NCBI RefSeq assembly: GCF_003610735.1
Contig: NZ_RAQM01000007.1
Coordinates: 310,001 to 374,000, forward strand
Source: Tenacibaculum lutimaris
GTDB lineage: Bacteria; Bacteroidota; Bacteroidia; Flavobacteriales; Flavobacteriaceae
DNA: 64,000 nt
Direction: 5' to 3'
In this document: in pieces, positions 44,747-54,541 of the stretch
Layout: the number at the start of each line of letters is the position of its first letter
Numbering within the stretch: position 1 is the first letter of the stretch
Program-made: the position numbers and the translations under genes
Notes under the pieces: model-generated
Database searches by the model: none
The model's input: only the letters and a program-made list of their open reading frames with translations
What the model was told of the DNA's origin: nothing

Positions 44747-44778
44747 ATAAAACTCGCAACTTGCGCTACGAGTTTTAT
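44747..44778 (-). terminator. hairpin between the two tRNA-Phe genes
   Basis: ATAAAACTCG (44747-44756) pairs with CGAGTTTTAT (44769-44778), and the loop can also form CGCAA/TTGCG. On the minus strand it lies after the upstream tRNA and could be a processing signal or terminator. Confidence 0.6.
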
Positions 44779-44780
44779 TG

Positions 44781-44853
44781 TGGTGCCTCCAGGAATCGAA
44801 CCAGGGACACAAGGATTTTCAGTCCTTTGCTCTACCAACTGAGCTAAGGCACC
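44781..44853 (-). tRNA. tRNA-Phe (GAA), copy 2
   Basis: Identical in sequence to the 44645-44717 copy; the two lie 63 nt apart on the same strand, and the upstream member in transcription order is this one. Anticodon GAA, CCA not encoded. Confidence 0.97.
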
Positions 44854-44962
44854 AGTTGCTACTTTCGTTAAGCGGATGCAAATATACAATCGTTTTTTAA
44901 TTATACAAAGTAAAAACTTTAAAAAAATGTACCGTAAATTTACAAGCTCTAAGAAATGAAAT

Positions 44963-45694
44963 ATGAACTTAATTATAGATGTAGGTAATACAAGAGTTAA
45001 AGTTGCTGTTAATGAAATAGATACTATAAAAGAAGTTTTTGTTTTTGAAAAGGAAAAAATAATTACTGAGCTTAAAAAAATTGTTTCAAAATTTTCAGTT
45101 TCTAATGCAATAGTGTCTTCAGTAGCTAGTTTTACTGAAAAAGAACAGCAAGAAATTACAACATTGTTAAAACCTATTTTTTTAACATCAGATACAAAAG
45201 TACCCTTTGTTAATAAATATAAAACACCAAAGACCTTAGGAGTAGATAGAATAGCGTTAGCTTCTGCAGCGGTAAAAATGTATCCTAATAAAAATGTATT
45301 GGTGCTAGATGCAGGTACTTGTATTACTTATGATTTTGTTACAAAAAAAGGAGAATATTTAGGAGGTGCTATCTCACCAGGTATCCAAATGAGATACAAA
45401 GCATTACATGAATTTACGGCTAAATTACCTTTGTTAGAACCGAGTAAACTTGAAAGTTTTATTGGAGTTGATACAAATACTTCAATACATTCGGGGGTTA
45501 TTAATGGAATATCTAAAGAAATCGATGGAATAATTAAACAATATCAAAAAAAGTATTCAGATTTAACAGTAGTTTTAACAGGAGGGGACACATATTTTTT
45601 GTCAAAACAATTAAAAAGTGTCATATTTGCCCATCCAAATTTTGTTTTGGAAGGATTACATACTATTTTGACACATAACTTAGCGAATGATTAA
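44963..45694 (+). CDS. coaX: type III pantothenate kinase
   Basis: CoaX phosphorylates pantothenate, the first step of coenzyme A synthesis. The 243-aa protein has the ASKHA-fold motifs DVGNTRVK (residues 6-13), the middle TLGVDRIALASAA (about 93-105), DAGTCITYDF (about 116-125) and LTGGD (about 207-211). The family needs a monovalent cation and is not inhibited by CoA. Its last 8 nt overlap the next gene, the start of an envelope-related operon. Confidence 0.95.
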   Translation: MNLIIDVGNTRVKVAVNEIDTIKEVFVFEKEKIITELKKIVSKFSVSNAIVSSVASFTEKEQQEITTLLKPIFLTSDTKVPFVNKYKTPKTLGVDRIALASAAVKMYPNKNVLVLDAGTCITYDFVTKKGEYLGGAISPGIQMRYKALHEFTAKLPLLEPSKLESFIGVDTNTSIHSGVINGISKEIDGIIKQYQKKYSDLTVVLTGGDTYFLSKQLKSVIFAHPNFVLEGLHTILTHNLAND

Positions 45695-46955
45695 GAGATT
45701 AATATTAGGAGCTTTTGTATTTACTACAACAGCAATACTAGCACAAAAAAATAGTGCTTCACCATACTCTTACTTTGGAATAGGAGAGAATTTTGAAGCA
45801 GTAACAGTTGAGCAAGCTTCTATGGGGGGAATTGGTGTAGCGATGAAAAACAATCAACACTTAAATTTTATAAACCCTGCAGCAAATGCAGATTTAAGAG
45901 CAGCAACTTATGCAATAGGAGGTAGTTTAACATTTTTAACAGTAAAAGAAGGAAATGAGTCTCAAGCAGGAAATTCAACGAATTTAAGGTATATAGCACT
46001 TGGTTTTCCCGTAGGAAAGAAAGCTGGTGTTTCTGTTGGATTGCAGCCTTTTTCTTCGGTAGGTTATTCTTTGTTTGATGATAGTAATCCAGAAGATGTT
46101 ACGTTGTTTAACGGAGAAGGAGGAGCTAACAAAATATATGCTAGTTTTGGTATATATGCATACAAAGGGTTGTCTGTAGGAGCAGAAGCAGGTTTTATTT
46201 TTGGAAATATAGAGAATAGTATTTTAAATAGACGAGCGAATGTAATGTTAGCTACTAAATATGAAGAGTCTTTTAATATAAGAGGGGGGCAGTTTAAGTT
46301 AGGAACACAGTATAAAACGGAATTAAAAAACAAATTGCAGTTGTCTGCAGGGGCTTCTTTTACATTGTCGACAGATTTATCTGTTAAAGGCTCTGAAAAA
46401 ATGTATTCATTATCATTTAATAATTCAAATCAAGAATTACCAAGAGAAGAACTTTTTAATAGGTCTTTAATAGGGAATATTAATGTACCGTTAAAAACGG
46501 TATATGGTTTTGGTTTAGGAAAAGAAAACAAATGGTATGTAGGAGTTAATCAACAATTTCAAAGTGCTTTAGGAAGTAATAGTGTTTTTATAGCAGATGG
46601 ACAATCTCATAAATATGATGATTCAAGCAAGTTTTCTATAGGAGGGTACTATATTCCAAAAATAAATTCTATTTCGAGTTACTGGGATAGAGTAACGTAC
46701 AGAGCAGGTTTGCGTATAGAAGACACTGGACTATTAGTGAAAACAACAGATAATTTTGAAGCAGTAAAAGACTTTGGCATAAATGTTGGTTTAGGGTTAC
46801 CATTACCAAGACAATTATCAAACCTAAACCTAGGCTTTGAGTATGGTCAAAGAGGAACAACTAACAATAACTTAATAAAAGAGAACTATTTTAACGTAAG
46901 ATTAAGTTTATCTTTGAACGATATTAATTGGTTCCATAAGAATAAAATAGATTAA
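45687..46955 (+). CDS. outer membrane beta-barrel protein of the coaX operon
   Basis: The 422-aa protein has a signal peptide (residues 1-19, AILAQ) and mostly alternating amphipathic strands. Short Gly-rich turns and an N-terminal SPYSYFGIGENFEAV...SMGGIGVAM region resemble FadL/PorV-like barrels. It ends in a beta signature (NVRLSLSLNDINWF). It likely forms an outer-membrane barrel. The gene order coaX - OMP - TPR - lptC is one I associate with flavobacteria. Specific substrate unknown. Confidence 0.75.
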   Translation: MIKRLILGAFVFTTTAILAQKNSASPYSYFGIGENFEAVTVEQASMGGIGVAMKNNQHLNFINPAANADLRAATYAIGGSLTFLTVKEGNESQAGNSTNLRYIALGFPVGKKAGVSVGLQPFSSVGYSLFDDSNPEDVTLFNGEGGANKIYASFGIYAYKGLSVGAEAGFIFGNIENSILNRRANVMLATKYEESFNIRGGQFKLGTQYKTELKNKLQLSAGASFTLSTDLSVKGSEKMYSLSFNNSNQELPREELFNRSLIGNINVPLKTVYGFGLGKENKWYVGVNQQFQSALGSNSVFIADGQSHKYDDSSKFSIGGYYIPKINSISSYWDRVTYRAGLRIEDTGLLVKTTDNFEAVKDFGINVGLGLPLPRQLSNLNLGFEYGQRGTTNNNLIKENYFNVRLSLSLNDINWFHKNKID

Positions 46956-46967
46956 CAAAAACCGATA

Positions 46968-48281
46968 ATGATGAAAAAAATTACGTATTTACTAACAGGA
47001 TTATTTTTGTTTGTAGCCGTAAATGGAGTTAAAGCACAAGCAAGTCAAGAGTGCCATATTAAGTACAACCTTTTTAAAGGTGATGCGACTACCAAAAAAT
47101 ATGCACAAGCTAAACCTAATTTAGAATATTTGTTAGATAACTGTGCTGGTTTATCTATTAATATTTACAAGTATGGGGCTAAAGTAGCTGAAAACTTAAA
47201 GGATCCTGTTTTAGCTAAGAAAGTATACGAAACAAGGTTAGTTAACTTTCCTGATACAGATCCAGCAAAAGCACACAGTGACTATGCAGAGTTTTTAATA
47301 GAAAATAACTTAGCTTCTGATGACGAGATTTTTGAAATCTTAAAAAAGGCTTATGATCTTTCTCCGAAAGATATGGGAGTAAAAAATATCTTTAGATATT
47401 TTGAGGCTATTGCAGAGAAGTATCAAGATACTGATCCTCAAAAAGTATTTGATACCTATGATGATGTTATGGAATCTGTAGATGAAAAATTAGAAGACTA
47501 CAGTAAAAAGATAGCAAAGTTACAAGAGAAAGATTCTGTAGGTACTATTACATCTAGAGAAAAGAAAAATTTAAGAGCTTATACAATAAACTCTTCTTCT
47601 TTAGGTCAAGTTGAAGGTGGTTTAGATGCAAAAATATCTAAAATCGCTACTTGTGAAAGATTAATTCCAATCTATTCTAGAGATTTTGAGTCTAAGAAAG
47701 CAGATGGTGTTTGGTTAAAAAGAGCAGTATCAAGAATGTATAATAAAGAGTGTACAGCTGATCCATTATTTGAAAAGTTAGCTAACGAATATGCTAAAGT
47801 AACTCAATCTGCAGATGCTTATAACTTCTTAGCGGGAGTTTTAGCTAAGCATGGAGATAAGAGTGGAGCTGCTGAAATGAGAAAGAAAGCTTTCGATTTA
47901 GAAACAGATCCATTTAAAAAGGCTAAGTACAAATTAAGAGAAGCACAAAGTGCTAGCGGAAGCAGAGCAAGAGCTTTAGCTTATGAGGCATTAAAGTATA
48001 ATCCTAATATGGGTAAAGCATATTTATTCATTGCAAGCTTATATCAAAGAAGTGCAAACTCTTGTGGTAGTGATGAGTTCGAGAAAAGAATGGTATATGT
48101 GGCAGCTTTAAACAAAGCAATTAAAGCAAACCAAGTAGATCCAGGATGTGGTGCAGGAAGATATATTTCTAGTTATAAAAAGAATGTACCATCTAAAAAA
48201 TTAATTTTCCAAAAAGGTATGGCTTCTGGAGCAAGCTATAGAGTAGGATGTTGGATTGGAGAAACTGTTCGTGTACCTTAA
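46968..48281 (+). CDS. exported TPR-like repeat protein
   Basis: The 437-aa protein has a signal peptide (1-23, VKAQA) and a helical repeat architecture with TPR-like units (YAKVTQSADAYNFLAGVLAKHGD, then a repeat near residues 320-400). Several cysteines occur (CHIKYN, DNCAG, KECTAD, NSCGSD, DPGCGAG), so disulfides in the periplasm are possible. It lies 12 nt after the barrel gene and 9 nt before lptC; the operon points to envelope biogenesis. No enzymatic motif seen. Confidence 0.75.
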   Translation: MMKKITYLLTGLFLFVAVNGVKAQASQECHIKYNLFKGDATTKKYAQAKPNLEYLLDNCAGLSINIYKYGAKVAENLKDPVLAKKVYETRLVNFPDTDPAKAHSDYAEFLIENNLASDDEIFEILKKAYDLSPKDMGVKNIFRYFEAIAEKYQDTDPQKVFDTYDDVMESVDEKLEDYSKKIAKLQEKDSVGTITSREKKNLRAYTINSSSLGQVEGGLDAKISKIATCERLIPIYSRDFESKKADGVWLKRAVSRMYNKECTADPLFEKLANEYAKVTQSADAYNFLAGVLAKHGDKSGAAEMRKKAFDLETDPFKKAKYKLREAQSASGSRARALAYEALKYNPNMGKAYLFIASLYQRSANSCGSDEFEKRMVYVAALNKAIKANQVDPGCGAGRYISSYKKNVPSKKLIFQKGMASGASYRVGCWIGETVRVP

Positions 48282-48290
48282 TAAACTGTA

Positions 48291-48863
48291 ATGCTTAAAA
48301 AAGCAAAACATATATATAATAGCATTGCTACCATTTGTTTGGTGGCAATGTTTTTTTCTTGTACTAATTCAAAAAAAGAGGTGCGAGATTTTTTAGCTGA
48401 TAAAAATTTACCTGTAGGTTCTGCCGTGGATATTTATCATGTGCATAAAGATTCAGGTAGAATAACATCAAAAACAAAAGCTCCTGTGTTTTATGACTTT
48501 TCTAATAGAAAAGATCATCCTTATAAAGAATTTCCAAAAGGAATAGAAATTATAACAATTGATAAAACAGGGACAGATTCTACTACTATTTCAGGAAATT
48601 ATGCATTAACTTTCGATAAAACTAAGGTGTCAGAAATTAGAGGAAATGTAGTGATTATGAACCATTCAAAACAAACAAAACTAGAAACAAATCAGTTGTT
48701 TTGGGATCAAAATGAACATTATTTCTTTACCGAAGATGGTTTTCGTTTTACTACACCTGAAAGTGTAATTAACGGTTTCGGATTTGAATCTAATGAAGAT
48801 TTAACTAAATGGATGGCTAAAGATATTACAGGAGATATAGAAACAACCCAAAAAGACATATAA
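48291..48863 (+). CDS. lptC: LPS export periplasmic protein LptC
   Basis: The 190-aa protein has an N-terminal signal/anchor with a possible lipobox (MFFSC, about residue 24) and a single LptC/OstA-like beta-jellyroll: GNYALTFDKTKVSEIRGNVVIMN, then TKLETNQLFWDQNEHYFFTEDGFR and GFGFESNEDLTKW near the C-terminus. LptC links the LptBFG transporter to LptA in LPS export. The stop codon overlaps the next start by one base (TAATG). Confidence 0.88.
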   Translation: MLKKAKHIYNSIATICLVAMFFSCTNSKKEVRDFLADKNLPVGSAVDIYHVHKDSGRITSKTKAPVFYDFSNRKDHPYKEFPKGIEIITIDKTGTDSTTISGNYALTFDKTKVSEIRGNVVIMNHSKQTKLETNQLFWDQNEHYFFTEDGFRFTTPESVINGFGFESNEDLTKWMAKDITGDIETTQKDI

Positions 48864-49060
48864 TGAACACACTTTGGAAATATTTACAATACGGATATCT
48901 TGTTGTAGGAATCATCTTTTTTGTTGAAGGAATTTTAAAATGGAATTCAGATAAAGAGCAAGCGTTTATTATGTTTGGTTTTGCTATCTTTATCATATTA
49001 ATTTTCTTTTTTAAAAGACACTTTAGAAGAAAAGTACAAGAAAGAAATAAACAACGTTAA
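48863..49060 (+). CDS. 65-aa membrane protein between lptC and the CorC gene
   Basis: The protein has two hydrophobic helices (about residues 10-24 and 33-50) and a basic C-terminal tail (KRHFRRKVQERNKQR). It overlaps lptC by one base and the next gene by one base, so all three are translationally coupled. I know no function for it. Confidence 0.75.
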   Translation: MNTLWKYLQYGYLVVGIIFFVEGILKWNSDKEQAFIMFGFAIFIILIFFFKRHFRRKVQERNKQR

Positions 49061-50352
49061 TGCAGCCTGAGGTCGTAATTATTTTTGTATCTATTCTGTT
49101 TTCAGCCTTTTTTTCTGGGATGGAAATAGCCTTTATATCGGCAAATAAACTTCATATAGAGTTAGAAAAGAAGCGAGAGGGTATAGTACCTACAATCTTA
49201 ACAAAACTAACCGAGAAATCTTCCAAGTTTATTACCACCATGCTCGTGGGTAACAATGTTGCTTTAGTAGTGTACAGTTACTTTATGGGAGAGTTGTTAA
49301 TGGGGTGGTTTCAATCGTTCTTACCTTCGGATTATACATTAGTAAATTATGTGTTGTCTGATATTAGTTTGCTTACTCAAACACTAATTTCAACAATAAT
49401 TATATTAGTAACAGCAGAGTTTTTACCAAAAGCTATTTTTAGAATTTATGCGAATGAAATCTTGAAGTTTTTTGCTGTTCCTGCATACGTTTTTTATGTG
49501 TTTTTTTACGGAATTACATGGGTAATTACTAAAGTGTCTGATTTTTGTTTACGTGTTTTTTTTAGAACAAACGAAGATGAAATTCAAACAGAGTTTAGTA
49601 AAGAAGAACTAGGGAATTATATTTCCGAACAGTTAGATGCAGGTAATGATGATGAAGAAGTAGATTCAGAAATACAAATCTTCCAAAATGCATTAGAGTT
49701 TCACAAAGTAAAAGCTCGTGAAATTATGGTGCCTAGAACAGAAATTGTTGCGGTAGATTTGCATGAATCAGTTAGTAATTTAAAAAAAATGTTCATAGCT
49801 ACTGGTTTGTCAAAAGTATTAGTTTATAAGAATTCATTAGACGATATTTTAGGATATGTAAACGCTTTTGAGTTGTTTAAAAAGCCGAGAACAATTAAAT
49901 CTATTTTATTACCAGTAGAGTTTGTGCCTGAGTCTATGATTATAAACGATGTGCTTAATGGCTTAATAAAAAAACGTAAAAGCATAGCTGTGGTTGTAGA
50001 TGAATATGGAGGAACTTCAGGTATTATTACAGTAGAAGATATTGTTGAAGAATTGTTTGGTGAGATAGAAGATGAGCACGATACGCAACAGTTGTTAGAA
50101 GAAAAAATTAGTGAAAACGAATATAATTTTTCAGCACGTTTAGAAGTAGATTATTTAAACGAAGAGTATGGTTTAAATATACCTAAAGAAGAAGCTTATG
50201 AGACTTTAGGAGGTTTTATTTTAAATTATACAGAAACTATTCCTCAACAAGACGAAATTTTACATATTGAAAACTTTCAAATAAAAATACTAAAAGTAAG
50301 TGCCACTAAAATTGATGATATTTATTTTAAGGTAATGAATAAAGGAGATTAA
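49060..50352 (+). CDS. CorC/HlyC-family transporter with CNNM and CBS domains
   Basis: The 430-aa protein has a DUF21/CNNM transmembrane domain (about residues 1-150, four hydrophobic segments), a CBS pair (about 210-330; MVPRTEIVAVDL, VVVDEYGGTSGIITVEDIVEELFGEIEDEHD) and a C-terminal CorC_HlyC domain (about 345-428). Members transport or regulate divalent cations, mainly Mg2+ or Co2+; 'hemolysin' in older names is misleading. It is the last gene tightly linked to lptC. Confidence 0.9.
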   Translation: MQPEVVIIFVSILFSAFFSGMEIAFISANKLHIELEKKREGIVPTILTKLTEKSSKFITTMLVGNNVALVVYSYFMGELLMGWFQSFLPSDYTLVNYVLSDISLLTQTLISTIIILVTAEFLPKAIFRIYANEILKFFAVPAYVFYVFFYGITWVITKVSDFCLRVFFRTNEDEIQTEFSKEELGNYISEQLDAGNDDEEVDSEIQIFQNALEFHKVKAREIMVPRTEIVAVDLHESVSNLKKMFIATGLSKVLVYKNSLDDILGYVNAFELFKKPRTIKSILLPVEFVPESMIINDVLNGLIKKRKSIAVVVDEYGGTSGIITVEDIVEELFGEIEDEHDTQQLLEEKISENEYNFSARLEVDYLNEEYGLNIPKEEAYETLGGFILNYTETIPQQDEILHIENFQIKILKVSATKIDDIYFKVMNKGD

Positions 50353-50459
50353 CATATCAGTATTTCTCTAGAGAACTCCCTCAAAAACAGCATAAAAAAA
50401 CATTGCATTATTTACTTTGAAATTGTATTTTCGCACACTGTTAATAAAATAAATGACGT

Positions 50460-52577
50460 ATGGCAATTTTATCGAAAATTAGAGAACGCTCAATGTTCTT
50501 AATTCTTGTAATTGGTTTAGCACTTTTTGCTTTTGTATTAGACCCTTCTACAATATCAGATTTTTTTAGTGCAAATAAGGTAAACGAAATAGGTGCAGTA
50601 AACGGCGAAAGTATTTCTCGTCAGGAGTTTGCAGAAGCCTTGGAAGCTTATAAAGCACAAAATGGTAATAGAATTTCTGAAATGCAAGCTGCCAAAATAG
50701 TTTGGGAAAGCTTAATTCGTCAAAAAATTTATGAGAAGCAATTAGAAGAAGCAGGAATTACAGTTGGAGAAGCTGATATTATGAATGCTTTGTATGAGAC
50801 TCCTAATGTACAAAATGATCCAAGATTTTTAACTTCGGGTATTTTCGATAAAAATAAGTTAAAAGAACATTTAGCTACCATTAGAGAAGAAAATGGTCAA
50901 GAATGGGCTGCATGGCAGAACTACATGGCTTCTTTAAAAAGCAATATAGAAAAAACTACATATGATAAATTAGTAGCTGCTGGTTTAGGTGCTTCTTTAA
51001 AAGAAGGAGAGGCTCAATACCTAACTGAAAATACTAAAGTTTCAGGAAAGTATGTTTACGTACCGTATTCAACTATAGCTGATAGTTTAGTAACATTAAA
51101 GAAAAGTGATATAGAAAACTATATCAATAAACATCAAGATGCTTATCAAGTAGAGGCTTCAAGAGATATTAACTTCGTAAAGTTTAATATTGAGCCAACA
51201 GCTGAAGATGAAGAAGCTCTTAAAGCAGAAATAGCAAGTTTAATTGAAGATTCAGAAGTAAATAACACTTCAGTAAAAGGATTAAAAAATGCTACGAACT
51301 ACCACGAATTTTTAGAAGAAAATAACTCTGACCTAGGTTTAGATACTAACTATAAATTCAAGGTTCAAGTTCCACAAGTAATCGCTGAGGATATTTTTAA
51401 CGGAAAAGAAGGAGATGTTTTCGGTCCATACAAAGATGCAGGTTTCTTCAAGTTATCTAAAATTACTGAAGTAAAACAATTACCAGATTCTGCACAGGCA
51501 AGTCATATTTTAATTCCTTTTATGGGATCTGCTGCTGCTGATGCTACAGTAGTAAAATCAGAAGAAGAAGCAAAGGCAACGGCTGATAGTTTATTAGCGG
51601 TAGTTAAAGCGAATAAGTCTAAGTTTGCAGATTTAGCTAAAGAAATGTCGTCAGATCAAGGTTCAGCTGAAAAAGGTGGATTCTACGATTGGTTTGCTTA
51701 TAACAGAATGGTACCTTCTTTTAGAGATTTTGTTTTTGAAGGAAAAACAGGAGATATGGGAGTGGTAAAGTCTCAATTCGGATTCCATGTAATTAAAATT
51801 GATGGACAAAAGAACTTCCAGCCAGTAGTAAAATTAGCTACTTATGGACGTAAGATTGAAGCTTCAGAAGAAACTGAAGATGCTGTATTCCAAAAAGCTG
51901 AAACATTTGCATTAGAATTAGCAAATGGAAAAGCTTTTGAAGAAGTAGTTAAAGAGAAAAACTTAACATCATTACCAGCTGTAGGGTTAAAGTCTTTAGA
52001 TGAAAACGTACCAGGTGTTGGTAACGAAAGACAAATTATTACTTGGGCTTTTGAACCAGAAACTGAAGAAGGAAGCTATAAACGCTTTGATGTTGAAGGA
52101 GGGTACATCGTAGCGGTATTAACAGCTAAAACAGCGAAAGGTTTAATGCCAGTTGATAAGGCAATTGCTACAGTTCGTCCTATTTTAACAAACGAAAGAA
52201 AAGCTAAAATGATTGAAGATAAGATGAGCGGATCTACTTTAGAAGAAATCGCTAAATCTGCAAGTCAATCAGTAAGAGTAGCAACTGATGTTAACTTACA
52301 ATCACCAACTATTTCTGGTGTAGGTTTTGAACCTAAAGTAGTAGGAGCAATGATTAACGCTAAAGAAAACGAAGTTGTTAAAAACGTAGCAGGAGATAAA
52401 GGTGTATTTGCTTTTGTAATAGAAAAGAAAGAAGAGCCAACAGCATTACCTAACTACGATACTTTTAGAAAGCGTATTGCTGCTGAAAGACAAAATAAAG
52501 TATTCCAAATGTATGAGGCGGTTAAAAAAGCGTCTGATATTGAAGATAACATGAGTTCTTTCTACGGAATTCAATAA
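50460..52577 (+). CDS. membrane-anchored peptidylprolyl isomerase (PpiD/SurA-like)
   Basis: The 705-aa foldase has an N-terminal membrane helix (about residues 12-32), a SurA_N-like chaperone region (about 40-230), a parvulin PPIase domain (about 340-440; ASHILIPF, FADLAKEMSSDQGSAEKGGFYDWF, FGFHVIKIDG) and a C-terminal chaperone part with a degenerate second parvulin-like segment. PpiD helps outer-membrane and secreted proteins fold after the Sec channel. A TATTTTCG sequence upstream is a near match to the -7 box. A strong terminator follows. Confidence 0.9.
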   Translation: MAILSKIRERSMFLILVIGLALFAFVLDPSTISDFFSANKVNEIGAVNGESISRQEFAEALEAYKAQNGNRISEMQAAKIVWESLIRQKIYEKQLEEAGITVGEADIMNALYETPNVQNDPRFLTSGIFDKNKLKEHLATIREENGQEWAAWQNYMASLKSNIEKTTYDKLVAAGLGASLKEGEAQYLTENTKVSGKYVYVPYSTIADSLVTLKKSDIENYINKHQDAYQVEASRDINFVKFNIEPTAEDEEALKAEIASLIEDSEVNNTSVKGLKNATNYHEFLEENNSDLGLDTNYKFKVQVPQVIAEDIFNGKEGDVFGPYKDAGFFKLSKITEVKQLPDSAQASHILIPFMGSAAADATVVKSEEEAKATADSLLAVVKANKSKFADLAKEMSSDQGSAEKGGFYDWFAYNRMVPSFRDFVFEGKTGDMGVVKSQFGFHVIKIDGQKNFQPVVKLATYGRKIEASEETEDAVFQKAETFALELANGKAFEEVVKEKNLTSLPAVGLKSLDENVPGVGNERQIITWAFEPETEEGSYKRFDVEGGYIVAVLTAKTAKGLMPVDKAIATVRPILTNERKAKMIEDKMSGSTLEEIAKSASQSVRVATDVNLQSPTISGVGFEPKVVGAMINAKENEVVKNVAGDKGVFAFVIEKKEEPTALPNYDTFRKRIAAERQNKVFQMYEAVKKASDIEDNMSSFYGIQ

Positions 52578-52596
52578 GAAATAACGTCATACAAAT

Positions 52597-52630
52597 AAAA
52601 ATCCCGAACTATGTAGTTCGGGATTTTTTT
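52597..52630 (+). terminator. terminator of the PpiD-like gene
   Basis: AAAAATCCCGAACTA (52597-52611) pairs with TAGTTCGGGATTTTT (52614-52628), followed by more T residues. Confidence 0.9.
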
Positions 52631-52707
52631 GTTATTTGTTTTTAAGGAAATAATAGATTATTATCTTTTACTTCTTTTTAGTAATTTGGTTGAAAACAAA
52701 TATTATT

Positions 52708-52998
52708 ATGTCAGAAGAAGTAAAAAGTAAGAATATTGGCAAAGTTTATTTACAAGTAATGAAGCAAATGGATATTGATTATAATAATGAACTATTGCTT
52801 ATTAGTAAATTGAAAGAAGAAGATAAAACAAATCAAAATATACATGAAATGATAGATTATCAAAGAGATAGCTTTTTTTCTAAGTATTCTTGGACAATTC
52901 ATCCATCTTTTTTTCATGTTAAAGAAATGAGAGAGGATTATTTGTCTAAATGTACAGAACGGTGTAAAGATATTTTTGATAAAATATATAACTCATAA
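52708..52998 (+). CDS. hypothetical 96-aa cytoplasmic protein
   Basis: The product is acidic to neutral and helical, without signal peptide or membrane segment. ATG 52708 is the preferred start; a TTG further upstream (52690) is probably part of the promoter region. I recognise no family. It stands alone between the PpiD-like and lpdA genes. Confidence 0.5.
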   Translation: MSEEVKSKNIGKVYLQVMKQMDIDYNNELLLISKLKEEDKTNQNIHEMIDYQRDSFFSKYSWTIHPSFFHVKEMREDYLSKCTERCKDIFDKIYNS

Positions 52999-53051
52999 AG
53001 GGAATATATGCTTAATACCATTTTAAAATTATTCAAGAAATTGGGTGCTAA

Positions 53052-53083
53052 AAAAAAGCAACCTCAAACGAGATTGCTTTTTT
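53052..53083. terminator. bidirectional terminator between the small gene and lpdA
   Basis: AAAAAAGCAA (53052-53061) pairs with TTGCTTTTTT (53074-53083), with an inner CTC/GAG pair and AAAC loop. Confidence 0.8.
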
Positions 53084-53105
53084 AAGTATATTTTAAAGCT
53101 TTTTA

Positions 53106-54506
53106 TTAAGCGTTTAATGGTTTACCATCCCAAGCTGCTTTAGCTGCTTCTTTTATAGCTTCAGAGTATGTTGGGTGTCCATGACAAATACGAGCTAAAT
53201 CTTCCGCAGAAGCTCTGTATTCCATTGCAACGGCAGCTTCCATAATTAAGTCAGCAACACGAGCACCTACCATGTGAACTCCTAATACTTCATCAGTATT
53301 TTTATCAGCTAATACTTTTACAAATCCATCTAAATCTCCACTTGCACGAGAACGTCCTAATGCACGCATAGAGAATTTTCCAACTTTGTAATCAACTTTA
53401 GCTTCTTTTAATTCATCTTCTGTTTTACCAACAGCCGCTACTTCTGGCCAAGTGTAAACAATACCAGGAATTAAGTTATAGTCTATATGAGGTTTCTGTC
53501 CTGCTAAATATTCAGCTACAACCACACCTTCTTCCTCTGCTTTATGTGCTAACATAGCTCCACGAACTACATCACCAATAGCATAAATGTTAGAAACGTT
53601 AGTTTGTAAATGATCATTTACTTCAACCATTCCTCTTTCAGTAACTTTAACACCCGCTTTTTCTAAAGCTAATCCTTCAGTATACGGACGACGACCTACT
53701 GAAACTAAACAGTAATCACCAGTAAAAGTAACCTCTTCACCTTTTTTATTAGTAGCTTTTACCACAACTTCGTCACCATTTCTTTCAACAGAAGTTACAC
53801 CGTGGCTAGCATTAATTTTCATACCTTGTTTCTTTAAAACCTTAGTAAGTTCTTTAGAAACATCTTTATCCATAGTAGGAGTAATTGTTGGAGCATACTC
53901 GATAACAGTTACATCAGCACCTAAACGCTTATAAACTGAACCTAACTCTAAACCAATAACACCACCACCAATAACTAATAAGTGCTTAGGAACTTCAGGA
54001 AGTTTTAACGCTTCAGTAGAAGTTATTACACGCTCTTTATCAATAGTAATAAAAGGTAAAGAAGATGGTTTAGAACCAGTAGCTATTATAATGTTTGTAC
54101 CTTCAATTACTTCTTCAGTACCATCATTTTTTGTGATTTTTACATGTGTAGCATCTTCAAAAGAACCTAAACCTTCGTAAACCTCAATATTGTTTTTATC
54201 CATTAAATATTTGATACCTCCAGTAGTAGTTTCCACTACATTTGCTTTACGAGCTACCATTTTTCCGAAGTCAAAAGAAGGCTTCTCAACAGAGATACCA
54301 TGCTCTTCGAAATGATTTACTGCATCATAGTAATGATGAGAAGAATCTAATAAAGCTTTTGAAGGAATACATCCAACATTTAAACAAGTTCCACCTAAAG
54401 TCGAGTATTTTTCGATAATAGCAACTTTAGAACCTAATTGAGCGGCTCTGATAGCAGCAATGTACCCTCCTGGACCAGAACCAATAACGATTAAATCGTA
54501 TTTCAT
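53106..54506 (-). CDS. lpdA: dihydrolipoyl dehydrogenase (E3)
   Basis: E3 reoxidises dihydrolipoamide in the 2-oxoacid dehydrogenase complexes with NAD+. The 466-aa protein has FAD motif VIGSGPGGYIAAI (residues 7-19), redox-active disulfide C41-C46 in GGTCLNVGCIPSK, NAD motif VIGGGVIGLELGSVY (about 178-192), and the catalytic His/Glu pair in HGHPTYSEA (about H444/E449). It has no lipoyl domain of its own and is not next to E1/E2 genes, so it may serve several complexes. Confidence 0.97.
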   Translation of the reverse strand: MKYDLIVIGSGPGGYIAAIRAAQLGSKVAIIEKYSTLGGTCLNVGCIPSKALLDSSHHYYDAVNHFEEHGISVEKPSFDFGKMVARKANVVETTTGGIKYLMDKNNIEVYEGLGSFEDATHVKITKNDGTEEVIEGTNIIIATGSKPSSLPFITIDKERVITSTEALKLPEVPKHLLVIGGGVIGLELGSVYKRLGADVTVIEYAPTITPTMDKDVSKELTKVLKKQGMKINASHGVTSVERNGDEVVVKATNKKGEEVTFTGDYCLVSVGRRPYTEGLALEKAGVKVTERGMVEVNDHLQTNVSNIYAIGDVVRGAMLAHKAEEEGVVVAEYLAGQKPHIDYNLIPGIVYTWPEVAAVGKTEDELKEAKVDYKVGKFSMRALGRSRASGDLDGFVKVLADKNTDEVLGVHMVGARVADLIMEAAVAMEYRASAEDLARICHGHPTYSEAIKEAAKAAWDGKPLNA

Positions 54507-54541
54507 GAGTTGTGTTTTATTTTTTCATAAATAATGAAGCA

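Noticed and set aside
44627..44889. Frames over the tRNA-Phe genes (+ 44627-44842, - 44683-44889)
   Set aside because: They arise from the translated sequence of two identical tRNAs and carry no protein domain.
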